Shown here piece by piece: positions 42,201-54,700 of a DNA stretch of 64,000 nucleotides; the stretch's first letter is position 1, and each line of letters opens with the position of its first letter. The notes beneath the pieces are model-generated. The model did no database searches and was not told the DNA's origin. It saw only the letters and a program-made list of their open reading frames with translations. The position numbers and the translations under genes were made by a program. The DNA is taken from positions 3,472,001 to 3,536,000 of the forward strand of contig NC_085123.1 of NCBI RefSeq assembly GCF_030269925.1, given 5' to 3'. The stretch is from Bombyx mori. Lineage: Eukaryota; Arthropoda; Insecta; Lepidoptera; Bombycidae.

Positions 42201-43255
42201 GGTAGGTACATACGTTTTTCAGAGCTTAGATTTGTTAATATGTTGCAAGTAAAATTAACTAAAATAATATCACAAAATCACAGATAAAAATAAAATATTA
42301 AAACCCTGGATTAATCTGGAGTACACACAAACAAACCTCCTAATTTTATCACTACATAATTTAAATATAAAGAAAGTAACGATAACATCATGATGACGTA
42401 TTATTTGGCAGTTTTTTTTTCCTTTTTAATTTAAGCACAATATTAACGTTTGTTTTCGAATGTAATTTCTTAATTTATTTTGCCAATAATCTTAAGTACA
42501 AAACATTTCATCTTAAGACGAATTTTTTCACATTAGGAATTTATTATTATAATTAGTATATTTTATAGTAAATTCTAAAATGTGCCCCAAAAGATATTTA
42601 ATATAAATATTGCTCTTCGAGAGATACATCCTTGAGGCGTTTTAAACATCATTCCCCTTGGTCAAACCCATTGATTGGCGCTGTCGTTTTTAGTGTGGTG
42701 GCCATTTTGGTCTGTACCAAGGTAAATTCTATAAAATCGTTAAACAGTACAAAACCAAGCAAGGCATAATTAATTAATTGTGTTGTTTTTCTCATTAATA
42801 AAAATCTTGACCTATTTTATCTTTCTTAAAAATTGAAAAGTTGCGGATGTCAACAAATAACTCGACGCCTAACTTATGTATAATATGTCTTAATATTGAT
42901 AACTTTTTAATTGGCATGAATACCAAACACAAGATTTCCAATTAAAATATTTGAACTAGTTTATAAAGAAATTCCATTAAAGATTAGGTAAGTTTGAAAT
43001 CAGAAGTAGCACTTAAGAAAATTTAATTACGCATTCATATTTAGTAAAAATTTTGACAAAATTATTTATGCCAATCACAATACTGTTATTGTGTCCTTTA
43101 AATCTGTATGATCATATATACTGTATAATAATTGTATTTTTGGAACGAGTGAGATTTTATAACGCATTCTTACCTACATTCCATTTAGGTAGTTTAATAA
43201 TCACAGAGTGTTGGTGACTCTGTTAGACTGATAAGCGACAATAAATCATACCTAG
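39300..43255. other. AT-rich convergent intergenic region without recognised genes
   Basis: About 4 kb between the 3' ends of genes A and B. Short ORFs only (longest about 80 codons, near 40197-40439), none with motifs or splice support. No family 1 or 2 SINE found. A CG-rich palindromic spot lies at 39478-39509. Gene B's 3' UTR probably extends into the right side. Confidence 0.6.
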
Positions 43256-43257
43256 CC

Positions 43258-43508
43258 ATTTACTGGTGATAGGACCTCTTGTGAGTCCGCACGGGTAGGT
43301 ACCACCACCCTGCCTATTTCTGCCGTGAAGCAGTAATGAGTTTCGGTTTGAAGGGTGGGGCAGCCGTTGTAACTATACTTGAGACCTTAGAACTTATATC
43401 TCAAGGTGGGTGACGTATTTACGTTGTAGATGTCTATGAACTCCAGTAACCACTTAACACCAAGTGGGCTGTGAGCTCGTCCACACATCTAAGCAATAAA
43501 AAAAAAAT
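43258..43508 (+). repeat. Bm1-type SINE in gene B 3' UTR region
   Basis: Lies 65 bases after the gene B stop codon, antisense to the gene. From TTTACTGGTGATAGGACCTC to CATCTAAGCAATAAAAAAAA. Confidence 0.82.
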
Positions 43509-43572
43509 GAAATTAGAAAATATCCTTAGCGGCCTGAAGCAGTGTGACCAGATCGTTTTTCTCCTCTTGCGG

Positions 43573-46500
43573 TCAGGACGAGGCGGGCGCGGTTTGTTGG
43601 GAAAGCTCCGCCTTGACGCGCCGCGCTATGTGCGAACGCGTGTGCTTACGAAGGTGATCCTTCCGGTAGAAACCTTTCGAGATAATCGATCAACTTTATT
43701 CTCTAATTATATGTAGATTAGCTAAGAACGTACAAGATTTATAATCTACAAAGAGAATGTTAATTCCTTCCATAGGACAAGAGTAAAAGTCACAACTGCT
43801 ATCACTATAGGTACAAGCGGTAAAAAATGCAGGATGGAACACTTTTTTCCTTTTTCCCTACCTATGCTAATAGCCTTGAGAGGGTATTTCAGCTTCTCCT
43901 TGACGTGTAGGTGAGCTCACGGAGCTCTAACCGAGAGTGTTGCTAACACTGGCCCTAGCAACAGCAGTGCTTCGCAGAATCTACCACCGGATCGGAAACG
44001 CGACCCACTGAAAAGATCTGGCGAGAATCTCAGTGGGCTGTGTCTATGGGTTAATTCACTCTTCGAGCCCTTAATATTGAGTGTACTATCTAAGGTCAGG
44101 ATTTTTTACTTGTGGTCAGGATGCCTATGATGAATCATTTTCATCATTAGCGCCGTTTAGGCTTCCAGTAAAGCATCCCCACATTTTCTACAGAAGAGAT
44201 TTCCTAACCACAGATTACTCTTAGTGACTCCGTTTTTTTTTTTACTTCTGAAACACTGACCTTTTCCACATTCGTTACAGATGTGTCTCTTTTCTCCGGA
44301 ATGTATAACAAAGTGCAGTGTGAGCTGTTCCTTTCTTTTGAAGGCTTTGAGACAAACGGAGCAGACGTGAGGTCGCTCCGGGTTATGGGATTGTTTATGT
44401 CTCGTTAAATGATCTTTCCGTTTCAATGCCGCATTACAAATGTCACAAATAAACCTGTAGAAATGAATAAACGATTTGCGTTATATAAAGCAATGCAAAA
44501 TAATTTACTTTTTTATGAATGAATAATGGTTTTTGCGATTTTCACGAATCGTTGTAATTTATTTGAAATGTTTGACATTGCTTATAAAATGAATACAATC
44601 TAACTTAAATATGAGTTCTAAAATTTATAGCAAGGTATACTCCGATATTAAAGCAATTTTGAAGAAAGTAATATTACTGGTGGTAGGACCTTTTGTGAGT
44701 CCGCACGGGTAGGTACCACCACCCTGCCTATTTCTGCCGTGAAGCGTTTCGGTTTGAAGGGTGGGGCAGCCGTTGTAACTATAGTTGAGACCTTAGAACT
44801 TATATCTCAAGATGGGTGGCGCATTTACGTTGTAGATGTCTATGGGCTCCAGTAACCACTTAACACCAGGTGGGCCGTGAGCTCATCCACCCATCTAAGC
44901 AATAAATAAAAATCTATAATACTAATAATGTATAACCTCCTCTCTAAAGTGTGTCCCACTAGATGCTGCTCCAACAGACCACGTTCAGGATACGCCATGT
45001 GGCACTCCGGGCAGCAGTATAACGTGCTCCCATCTAAAAAGCAATTCATTCTAATAACTCAACGCATAACCACGAAATAATTTAATGTCTTCATTTATTC
45101 AGTTTGAACATTAAAAGCGTTAAAATCCTTCGTTCTATACTTTCATCATTTATTTTCTTGATCGAATGATGGTTGAGCCTTGATGAATATAATATTGGAT
45201 TTTATCCGGTTCTTAAAATTGAATCTCGGACGAAAATACATTTTTTCAAAATACAAATCTTAATTATTTATTTGTATATGCTCGAGTTTTGTTAATCTAA
45301 GCAATGGCTAATTCTAGATTTTTCTAGAAAGATTTGAAAATCATATAAATCATTAACAATACCTAAAGCGGTAGTGAGTCTTATCTCTCCGGGTTTCGGG
45401 CGCGGCTTCTTCTCTTTCTGTATTTTTTTCTTCTTCTTCCTTCTTCCGAGAGGAACACTTATATCAGAGTTTATATTAGGGGATTGATTCACGATGGTCG
45501 CTGTTTGCACTACGACACTGTTCACGGCGGATGGAGACACCTAAAAATTAAAAACATTATTATCATAATTAAATTTGGCTTTAAAATATATAAGAACTAG
45601 TTTTTAAATTATCGTCGCAAGTAACAGGTATTTTGTATTTTCTGACCCCGCAAATACTAAGCACGGTTGAGACAGTTTTATTTGCAGATTAATTGCAGAT
45701 TTAGCGGAAAAAGTTATCACTTAACGGTCAACCAATGCGAATACTTATACTTATAATATAGCTTACCTACTATAATATGTACTATATAAAACAATGCAAA
45801 TTCGATTCATGTTTCATGTTTGATTTACGTCATTCCCCTTGTGGTGAATTCGAGCGAGTTCTAACGAACTTCTGTCATAAGTACTGATGGTATAAACATT
45901 GATAGTGATGGACTCAAATAATCTGGCCATTTGTACCCGAAAAAATCAAAGCTTTCATTTTGAAAGGTAGGATAGCCAATATACCAGCCATCAGCCGCGG
46001 TACCAGCTATGTAGGTATACCTACTCATATTTAGGTACTTCACATAGCAACAATTCTGTGGTCACGGTTTTTGTATTCTGAATTAATTGATTTTTTTTAT
46101 CGCTTAGATGGGTGGACGAGCTCACAACCCACCTGTTGTTAAGTGGTTACTGGAGCCCATAGACATCTACAACGCAAATGCGCCACCCATCTTGAGATAC
46201 AAGTTCCAAGGTCTCAGTATAATTACAACGGCTGCCCTACCCTTCAAACCGAAACGCATTACTGGTTCACGGCAGAAATAGGCAGGGCAGTGGTACCCAC
46301 CCGCGAAGACTCACAAGAGGTCCTACCACCAGTAATTACGCAAATTATAATTTTGCGGGTTTGATTTTTATTACATGATGTTTTTAGCGGTCAAAAAACG
46401 ATTTCTTAAGATACTCACACAAGTTATAGGCGTTGGATTCAGTGTACTAGGATTCACAGCTGTGACGACAGTAGGATGATCATCCCTTTTATTATCTGTC

Positions 46501-49385
46501 ACGGGAGTTGAATATTTCAGCAAATGATGCAGGGGCAGCGGTAGCGCTGACAGATAGTCCGCCACGCCGCTGCCGAGGGTCTGCCATGTTGATGCATCGG
46601 TTACGTCTCCAATGCCTGAGTAACATTATTTTTAAATTACTTCACGCTTTACCTTGGTATGCGGATAACGCTTGGAAAGCAAAAGCGAAGGAGTGCTTTT
46701 GTTTGCTAGGATTCTACCCTCTCACAAACCCAAAATGTGTATACACTTCTCGATATAAAATTAATGGAAACGAGCAAGCAGCTTAAAAACCTCACCCGTC
46801 ATACTACCTCTGTTTCCAGTTACTAAGACTGCAGTTGACGTGCATTCAAATTAGTATATCTGTTCTATTAATTAAGCTATTTGTATGCAATTTTGATGTT
46901 ATAACGTCTTATAAATCGATGAACGTACGAAAACGTATCACGTTCCGCCTGAGCATAAGCGTGCAAGCGAGAACGCGAAACAAGCAATAGAGAGGCACGA
47001 TCGGCCCAAGCGTTGGCTTGTGACACATTTATCTCTTTTCTGGGGTGACGTCAGATTTAGCAGTTCGAATAGTTCTGCTACTGACGTTATCACGTAAAGC
47101 CATCGTCCGTAAACCGACTTTACAGAAAACCAATTTATTTGTTTAAATTGATACTCTCTTGTAGTTTAGATTAAAAAAATCAATAAAACAAATTTTTACA
47201 ATCGAAAAAGGCACAGAAAGCCGACTTAACCTAACAGTGTATGTATGGCTCTAATAAGGAATAAAAAAAATTAAAAATAAAATGCACAGATTATAAATCT
47301 ACGTAAATCTTACTGATATATTCAGCTGGGACTGCGGTCGTATTGCGGTCTGATCGGCCTTCCTGTTTGATAGCGCGCGCCAAAGCCGCTGCTTCTTTGG
47401 GCTCGTGGAGAACGACCAGCAATTGCTGCGTTCCTTGCTGTAGCGGTTGGGTTACTGTTGGGCAATACAAAGAAAATTTCCAAGCAAAAATATCGTTTCA
47501 TCGTACAAATATCGTTTCTAATACAATTAACTGAAGAAAACCTAATAGTTTGGTTTTTTTTTTATTGTTTAGATGGGTGGACGAGCTCACAGCCCACCTG
47601 GTGTTATATGGTTACTGGAGTTCATGGACATCTACAACGAAAATGCGCCACCCACCTTGAGATATAAGTTCTAAGGTCTCAAATATAGTTACAACGGCTG
47701 CCCCACCCTTCAAACCGAAACGCATCACTGCTTCACGGCAGAAATCCCATTTCTAACTCATGGTTAGGTACGTATTTCATTAAAGTATCATTACAGAAAT
47801 GTGTACAAAACGAAACGTATTACTGCTTGACGGCAAAAATAGGCAGGGTGTTGGTACGTACCCGTGCGGACTCACAAGACGTCCTACCACCAGTAATAAA
47901 ATCATCAAATTGGTAATCTGTCATATTTTGTCAAGAAAGCACTTCACTATTTCTCAATGCTATTCAATACGATACATCATATCGTCGTTGTCAAACCAAA
48001 ATCAGCTAAGTGCACTTTTTGAGATTTTTACTTTTTAACCTTTTCGTAATAGTTCACAGACCTATCTATAAAAAAACTGTTATGTGTCTATAGCTTTAAT
48101 ATTTATGTATAGTTTTCATTTGATAAAGTTCTTAAAAATTCACCTTCATATAAAATTTTATACGAAAATTTTTACTGGTGGTAGGACCTCTTGTGAGTCT
48201 GCGCGGGTGGGTACCACCACCCTGCCTATTTCTGTCGTGAAGCAGTAATGCGTTTCGGTTTGAAGGGTGGGGCAGCCGTCGTAACTATACTCGAGACCTT
48301 AGAACTTAAATCTAAAGGTGGGTGGCGCATAAACGTCGTAAATGTCTATGGGCTCCAGTAACCACTTAACACCAGGTGGGCTGTGAGCTCGTCCACTCAT
48401 CTAGCAATAAAAAAAAATAAAAAAATACTCGTTAGGTAACTCAAAATAGAGTTTTTGCATATAGCAGATTTTGGTTTGACAGCGACGACATCCTAATTAC
48501 TTAGGTTCTATATATAAGACAAACTGTGTAACCTACTGTAGTATTCGCCTTGATGCTGATGCATCATGGTGGCCATTAAATCGTGATGCAACTCTTCGCG
48601 GTATTCGCGTTTGTCCAGACGCTGTTCCTTCAACTGTTGAACCTCGGCTTGGACGTAACTAGTTTGGCCTCCATACGAGACGTTACCCAGATTTACGGAA
48701 GACGACGATGCTGTTATTGTCTGATATTTGACACCGGCGTTCACTGAAAAGAAAACATAATATATCCAATACGTTTTGTTATTTCGTAAACACTCTAATT
48801 ACTATCAGAAAAATGGGCTTAGTAGCGTTCCTATGAATAAAATGTTAAATATTCGATATGTTTTTTTTTAATTTATAATAATGACAATTTCAAGATCTAT
48901 TAGTAGTATAATTATTATTATTATTTTAATGTTTGTATTGCTTAGATGGGTGGACGAGCTCACAGCCCACCTGGTGTTAAGTGGTTACTGGAGCCCATAG
49001 ACATCTACAACGTAAATGCGCCACCCACCTTGAGATATAAGTTCTAAGGTCTCAAGTATAGTAAAAACAGAAATAATGAAGAGTAAATACCAGTATGTAT
49101 TGGCGCGATTCCCGCTAAAGCGACAGAGACTGGCTGGGCATTGCTGACCACAACCACGCTCTCTGCCTGTCGGAACTTGACGCCGTCCACTGCTACGGTG
49201 TTGGTGTTCGGTGCCACGGCAAATTGCACTGAACCTCCAGAGCCCGAAGATTGAAAGCGCGTCTCCTGCAGCACTCCGCCCGAAGTACTCGCCCCTCCCT
49301 CGTATCCGAACTTTGCAGCGAACTGGTGGATATTTGGGATCGCCGAGGCGGGTGGTATGTGGCCCGTGAACGGAGCGAAGTTCAT
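43573..49385 (-). CDS. Gene B: four-finger C2H2 zinc-finger protein (complete)
   Basis: Probable nuclear DNA-binding protein of 469 aa. Coding exons, minus strand: 49385-49091, 48743-48537, 47454-47314, 46615-46419, 45540-45363, 45033-44937, 44454-44261, 43673-43573. All phases agree. The N-terminal 280 residues hold no known domain: first Ser/Gly/Val-rich, then Gln-rich with a charged helix-like stretch (QQLKEQRLDKREYREE), then SALPLPLHHLLKY. A basic stretch (GRRKKKKK, possible nuclear signal) follows in exon 5. Fingers are at 347-367, 375-395, 403-423 and 431-451. The start is the ATG at 49385 because an in-frame TAA lies just upstream. Two donors are weak (GTTATA after 44937, GTAGGT after 48537). 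The last two introns cut finger 2 in front of its first Cys and finger 4 after GK. It lacks the C-terminal tail of genes A and C. Confidence 0.86.
43855..44075 (+). repeat. Family 2 SINE-like repeat in gene B last intron
   Basis: From TACCTATGCTAATAGCCTTG to TTAATTCACTCTTCGAGCCC, including ACCGGATCGGAAACGCGACC. Occupies a third of the intron between gene B exons 7 and 8. Confidence 0.8.
44675..44910 (+). repeat. Bm1-type SINE beside a gene B donor
   Basis: Antisense to gene B; its tail ends about 25 bases from the donor of the exon 45033-44937. The intron is about 480 bases and half of it is this SINE. A short gap removes AGTAATG after GTGAAGC. Confidence 0.8.
46090..46385 (-). repeat. Bm1-type SINE in gene B intron 4
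   Basis: From TTATCGCTTAGATGGGTGGA to GGGTTTGATTTTTATTACAT. It ends only about 30 bases beyond the donor of the exon 46615-46419. Confidence 0.8.
47555..47902 (-). repeat. Bm1-type SINE with an internal rearrangement
   Basis: The block AACCGAAACGCATCACTGCT is repeated in altered form 100 bases later (AAACGAAACGTATTACTGCT). Between them lies GAAATCCCATTTCTAACTCA...GAAATGTGTACA, as in the 29.4-kb variant. In gene B intron 2. Confidence 0.75.
48172..48425 (+). repeat. Bm1-type SINE, 3' half
   Basis: In gene B intron 2, from TACTGGTGGTAGGACCTCTT to CATCTAGCAATAAAAAAAAA, about 110 bases from the exon 48743-48537. Confidence 0.8.
48935..49068 (-). repeat. Bm1-type SINE fragment in gene B first coding intron
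   Basis: From TTGCTTAGATGGGTGGACGA to AAGGTCTCAAGTATAGTA, ending about 22 bases from the donor of the exon 49385-49091. Confidence 0.8.
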
Positions 49386-49400
49386 TTCGGCTTAATATAT
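49386..49400 (-). other. Gene B: end of 5' UTR in exon with the start codon
   Basis: An acceptor (TTCCAG) at 49402-49401 sits 15 bases before the start codon, so the leader is probably spliced from an upstream exon ending at the GTAAGT donor (exon end 49691). If this intron were retained, an out-of-frame ORF starting at 49467 would overlap the start. Confidence 0.5.
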
Positions 49401-49690
49401 CTGGAATAATTGGAGACATTGCAACGTCAGAAGGCGGCGAGGGTTCAGACGCGAGTGGAGAATGCATTGCCCCATCGGACAGGTAGGTGCGAGCCGGAAC
49501 GCAGCGAATTAAAGGGTGCGGCCCCTTGTAGGGCGATCACTCAACCCCCGCCATTCTGCCTCACCCCAATCGTTTGTGGCGCTTTATTTTTACCGGCCCG
49601 CGCTCTCACACCATCATTCGTGAAGCGTGCAGCGTGACAGCGCGAGACCCAGAACACGACGAGCAATGATAATATTATAGACAAACTTAC

Positions 49691-49760
49691 CTTTTCCTTC
49701 GCTAAATAGAGTTTTTCATGGCGTTTTATAGATTCGTTGTATGTGAAATAAGTGAAGTGA
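49691..49760 (-). promoter_or_regulatory. Gene B leader exon and possible TATA promoter
   Basis: On the minus strand, CTATAAAACG lies near 49730-49721, about 30-40 bases before the donor AAAAG|GTAAGT at 49691. The region is GC-rich against an AT-rich background, as expected near a promoter. A longer leader starting in the GC-rich stretch up to about 49860 is equally possible. It would then contain an ATG ORF (MSAHAANTHF...) that meets a TAA after splicing and so would be an upstream ORF. Confidence 0.35.
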
Positions 49761-50110
49761 GTGTTAGCGGCGTGCGCGGACATGTTGCGCGAGGTGGTAC
49801 GCGGCTGCGCACGGAGATACCTCACCCTGTACCGAGTGGGCTCGGGGGTGCTCATATATTCTCCTCCAACCATTTCCAGAAATCTTCAAGACCGAATTAC
49901 GGCAACCGAAAGTATTTTATCGTCCAAGCGCTCAATATTATATACGGATTAAGAAAAACAGTAAATTATTCGCCATATTTTCGTTGTTTCTGTTTAACAA
50001 GAATCAAGGTTTCTATAAACCAGCGTTATTACACATTACAGTGTTTTTATTACAGTACAGAGGGCAAAGTTGTTCCTAAAAGAGAACGATGTTGTATAAT
50101 TTTATTAGTG

Positions 50111-50337
50111 AACTAGCCGTACTCGCCCGCTTCGCTGGGCATTTAAAATTAACATTATTATTTATTGTAATTATTATTAGGCAGCCCAACACTCATATAA
50201 ATGTTAGACTATTCATTAAGTACATGTATTTTCTACATGGACACCAAGTTTCAAGTCAATCGGATGCATGGTTCAGTAGTTAGGTATAACGGAATTTCCG
50301 TAAAACCCACTGTAGATTTATATATTAGTATAGATAT
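50111..50337 (-). mobile_element. Helitron-like short element
   Basis: Begins with the inverted end ACTAGCCGTACTCGCCCGCT and runs to TATATTAGTATAGAT. Contains CACCAAGTTTCAAGTCAATC, common in moth Helitrons. Confidence 0.5.
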
Positions 50338-51199
50338 AACCGATTAAATTACTATTAAGCCAAACTTATACAAAACTTAAACAAAGTGTTTATAATAAGT
50401 TCATAAACATTGAAAGTCTACTTTCAGAACATAAACATAAGCAACTTAATCTTTACTATGTCCACGACTGTACCGAAATTCACATCCTCAGCCTTGTGCC
50501 ATAACCTTATTTATAAATTAACGTTAACACCTTGATTACGATTATTAAAATTATTAATCTTAAAATTATCCATTCACGTATAAGAATTGATTATTAGTAC
50601 CTTATATCTGTACCTTTTTTACTTTTTTTATTATGGCGCCTGTTGCTTGTTTACTAATCGGGTTTATTTTGATACTGGTCCTTGGGTGTAACAGTGATCA
50701 TGCAGTACAATTAAAATTTTGAGCTTATGTATAAGCTAGGACATTCATTGAGCTTCACGAGGGTACCCATTTGGATTCATTTTATGTGATATTTGGGTTG
50801 AATATCGGTCTCAACAAATCTATAATTTGAAGGCTAAAATTGAAACAGCAATTATAATAGCTGTGCACCTTGTGTTATTGTACTCTGTGCAGATTCACAT
50901 AGATTGACGCAAAAAGTGCCATAGCGGTCATAGTCAATAGTGCGCACCACTTTAAAAAGATAACTTCCGAAAAATATAAATTCTATTGTATCTATTAATT
51001 CATCATCTCATCATCATCATCATATCTATCATTAATTCTATAATGGTCTTAAGAATGATTTCGCGGCATCTATCAGCAAAATTTTACCGTAATAAAATAA
51101 CAACTACGCTAAAATCATTTATATTAGGTAAGAACCCACGAAATTACAGAAAGTACTTTAGCAGTGCAGTATAAAGTAATTAAAAAAAAGAACTGTTAG

Positions 51200-51460
51200 C
51201 CAAGATATGCACCCACGGTGCCTTCTTGAAGAAGTGAGGTGTATTGGAACTAACAAATTCTTCATAAGCATTTTGTACTGTCTCTACCTTATTGAGTTTT
51301 TTCAGTCAAGAACTTGTCTAAGGTTTGGAAAAAGAAATAGTTTGTCGACGCAAAGCCTAATCAGTACGTTGGATAAAACTTCCAATTCTAACTCTGGTAT
51401 CTTAGAGTCCATCTGTTGTGCTGTATGAGGTTGAGCGTTGTCCTGTAGGAGTAACGGGAC
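51200..51460 (-). pseudogene. Mariner-like transposase remnant
   Basis: The minus strand codes LLLQDNAQPHTAQQ, the second-Asp block of mariner transposases, then LELEVLSN and, after frameshifts, VQNAYEEFVSSNTPHFF near the C-terminal end. The usual PPYSPDLAP block is missing. No terminal repeats seen. Dead copy. Confidence 0.65.
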
Positions 51461-51574
51461 CAGTGATTAACCAAGTCTGGCTGGAGAATCGTGAGCTTTT
51501 TAACCATTATCTCCATTCCTCACAGTACACATTTGCAGTAATGCTGGTACCCTTTGTTTAGAAGTTTTTTTTAT

Positions 51575-51700
51575 TGCCTTTGTAGGCAGACGAGCATACG
51601 GCTCACCTGATGGTAAGTGGTCACCGTCCCTCATGGACGTCAACAATGCCAGGGCAGGCAGAGCCAAGCCGCTGCCTACCATTAAGTACTCTCCGCAAGC
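51575..51700 (-). repeat. Non-LTR-type 3' tail repeat
   Basis: GGCAGACGAGCATACGGCTC, CACCTGATGGTAAGTGGTCA and GCCAAGCCGCTGCCTACC. Lies directly beside the mariner remnant; a diverged piece is also near 59040-59120. Confidence 0.6.
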
Positions 51701-52159
51701 CTCGTTTAAAGAAATCCATGTCATAGCGCTCGGAAAACACCGTGAGTTTATTCCAAAGCCGGATGGTACGTGGCAAAAAAGATCTTTGGAGACGCACTGT
51801 CGATTAACGCAACGGTTCCAGATAATATAGATAAACTCTACTCCGATGGCGGGCGGCGCGATGATAAAAAGGAGGATGATAAAAAGCTGTGAGAAATTAT
51901 GTGCCGGTGCACTAAGCCGCCAAACAGTGGCAATGATTTTTTTACAGGTAAGTTTTAGAGCATGGCCTGAATACTAAACCAAGGTAGCCTGGATACTAAA
52001 ACATGATGGCTGCTAATGATTACAAAAATAATCCATTTTTCACCGCAAGTTACAATTCGATTCATAATCCCTTCATACCTGTATCTCTTAAGGAACACAA
52101 GGCATACCTTTCGTTCAGTTTATTTCACACTTTTCATTTTTTTTACCTTGCTAAATTTT

Positions 52160-52402
52160 TTTATTGCTTAGATGGATGGACGAGCTCACAGCCCACCTGG
52201 TGTTCAGTGGTTACTGGAGCTCATAGACATCTACAACGTAAATATGCCACCCACCTTGAGATATAAGTTCTAAGGTCTCAAGTATAGTTACAACAGGTGC
52301 CCCACCCTTGAAACCGAAACGCATTACTGCTTCACGGCAGAAACGGGCGGGGTGGTGGTACCTACCCGCGCAGACTCACAAGAGGTCCTGCCACCAGTAA
52401 GA
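52160..52402 (-). repeat. Bm1-type SINE, 3' half
   Basis: From TTTATTGCTTAGATGGATGG to GGTCCTGCCACCAGTAAG, well preserved. Confidence 0.82.
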
Positions 52403-52784
52403 ATTTGACGCAATGGACTAATATTGTTATGATGCTAACGTTGAAAACTGCTGCTACTGCCGTAGATAAGAGTATCATTAGCTTCCACTGTTACCTTTAA
52501 TTCGTCGTTGTTGATTTTAGTTCAGGTCGTTAGAGTTCAAACCAATAACGAGTCGTGAGTTTGTTTTTAGTGTTCACTCCGTACACGTCATTAAAGTTGT
52601 GAGCCGTTTTTGCGGCATTGCTACCGCGACAGAACCCTTATTCCATAATCACTATTATTTTGTATCGTGTTAATATTGATGAAAAAGGTACAAAAGTAGT
52701 GAAAACAAAACACTAAACAATAAACAAATGACTGCGTTTGAACATAGAACTCCATGTTTAAAATATATTTCATATAGATTTAGA

Positions 52785-52910
52785 ATTTGAAGAAGAGAGA
52801 TACTTTATTGCACACCAAAACACAATTAACATCAGAAAACAGTCAACAAGCAGATTCGTTTGTACAATAGGCGGTCTTATCGCTAAAAGCGATCTCTTCC
52901 AGGCAACCGT
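52785..52910 (-). mobile_element. 3' end of a non-LTR retrotransposon
   Basis: The minus strand reads GGTTGCCTGGAAGAGATCGC, TTTTAGCGATAAGACCGCCT and ends TGTGCAATAAAGTATC, a pattern I recognise as the 3' end of RTE-type LINEs in moths. No coding part is kept. Confidence 0.55.
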
Positions 52911-52949
52911 TTAATTACCTGAAATTCTGGACAGATATTGATACAGCAG

Positions 52950-54330
52950 GTATGTTGCGGTAGACTATTAATAATAATTATTAAAGAAAATACAGACATA
53001 CAATAAATAGATATATACCGTTAGAACACAATATGAAATCACTGATTTATATTCCAATATACTTTACATACACATAATAAATTAACACTAAGAATAAAAC
53101 ATAAACAAGCAAACAACAATAGGCGGATGGGTAATCTTCCTTCACCATTCTTTTAAAGCAACAAGACATATGAGGCCGTCAGAGCAAAAGTGGCCTAAGC
53201 TTATCATAGTTAGTATGGAGGCAATTAGGTTTGAATTTTCATGAATTTGGAGTAAGCAAAAAACAATTCGCGCAAAAATAATGTTTACAATTATCTGTTA
53301 TTTAATCTATAGATAACAGATATGTTATCAAAAATCTATGGATGAAAACTATGGATAGCCCGGTTTTGCATCAAAATTTACTATATTTTAAATAAATTCC
53401 AATATACGCTCATATAATCTTGAATATAAAAAAATGTGGGTTAGGCCACTTTTGTGCTGATGTCCTCATATAGATTACGTATCAAATAGCTAGTATTTTA
53501 AAACGAAAATTTCATAAATAAAGGACTTATTATTAGTTGAGTAGAATAGAGATGAACAAAGCAAGGTGTACTAGATTGCACAGGGCCAAACTATTAATGG
53601 AAAATAAAACACATGTTAAAAAAATCAGTGATTTTTATTCTTTAATCTCATTGTTGCAGTGTTGTCTTAATAAATAACAATTCATACAAAAAGTTTTACG
53701 CTTAATTTCTAAAAAGCGAAATTACATTATTTTTACTCCAATAGAAAAATACTTTTAACTAGATTTATGGTGATGTTCAGAAATATTTTTACAATACTAG
53801 TGGAAACCCATGTGATGACTAACATTTTATGTAACAAAATATAAAGCAGATACATTGAAAATAGTGTATTGTTTTTGTATAATTTACGGCATTCCAGAGC
53901 TTAATTTAATTTTGATCTATTTATTTATGTATTATAGTTTCATAAAACTCCAATAATGTTTTGTAATAAAACATAAATAAATTAACTTGCCTAATCTGAA
54001 GTACAAGAAGAAATTTTTCATGGGTTTCAACTTTTTAATTACATATAAAGTGCCGAATTAGAAAAGTCTAACTCGATTGACACTTTACAAACAAGACGCG
54101 AATTCTTATTTTATTATTATTATAATAAAGACTGTTTCAGAGGCTTAATTAATTACATAAAAATGAAATGGGTAGAATTAATGAAAGTTTACGTTTTGAA
54201 TATGTGTTTGATCGGCTAGCGACACAATCAAAGATAAGCATTCATGACCATTTTACATGACAATCGGAAATACCGAAAACATAGTGGACACGTGCCGTTT
54301 TGAACTTATGACGGAAGCACATTCGTGTTT
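52950..54330. other. AT-rich intergenic stretch, nothing recognised
   Basis: Read on both strands; no exon-like ORF, SINE or transposon end found. Confidence 0.5.
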
Positions 54331-54334
54331 CACT

Positions 54335-54700
54335 ATGCGGAATTCGTCTTTTCGCATTAAAAGTGTACAATTTCCTAAAATATTCGAAATTGAGTTAATA
54401 TGCGTAAACATTTGGTATCACCAGTATTTTTCTCATAAATACTGTCAAAAGAGCGTACTTTAGTTTTAGTTTTTTTTTTTTTTTTAGTTTACCAATGTTT
54501 TGACTACTATTAACAAAATTAATACATAATTTTATCTTACTTTAATAGACAGATAATGTAATTGGTAAAAATTAAAATCTAAATGTTGCAAAGATGATTA
54601 ATATTAAAAATATACGTGTTAAGCCTTTAAAACACTTTCCTGTAAAATTAGTAAGTTTTGAGATTATACAGTTTTAAGGCGAGAAGACGAATTGTCAGAA
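54335..54700 (-). repeat. Repeat R6 copy 2
   Basis: Inverted counterpart of 26595-26945, with TTTTCGCATTAAAAGTGTAC, GGTATCACCAGTATTTTTCT and GTAAGTTTTGAGATTATACA. Confidence 0.65.

Noticed and set aside
48985..49467. 160-codon minus-strand ORF overlapping gene B exon 1
   Set aside because: Out of frame with the coding exon, runs into a SINE and has no motif; the GC-rich leader keeps several frames open by chance.
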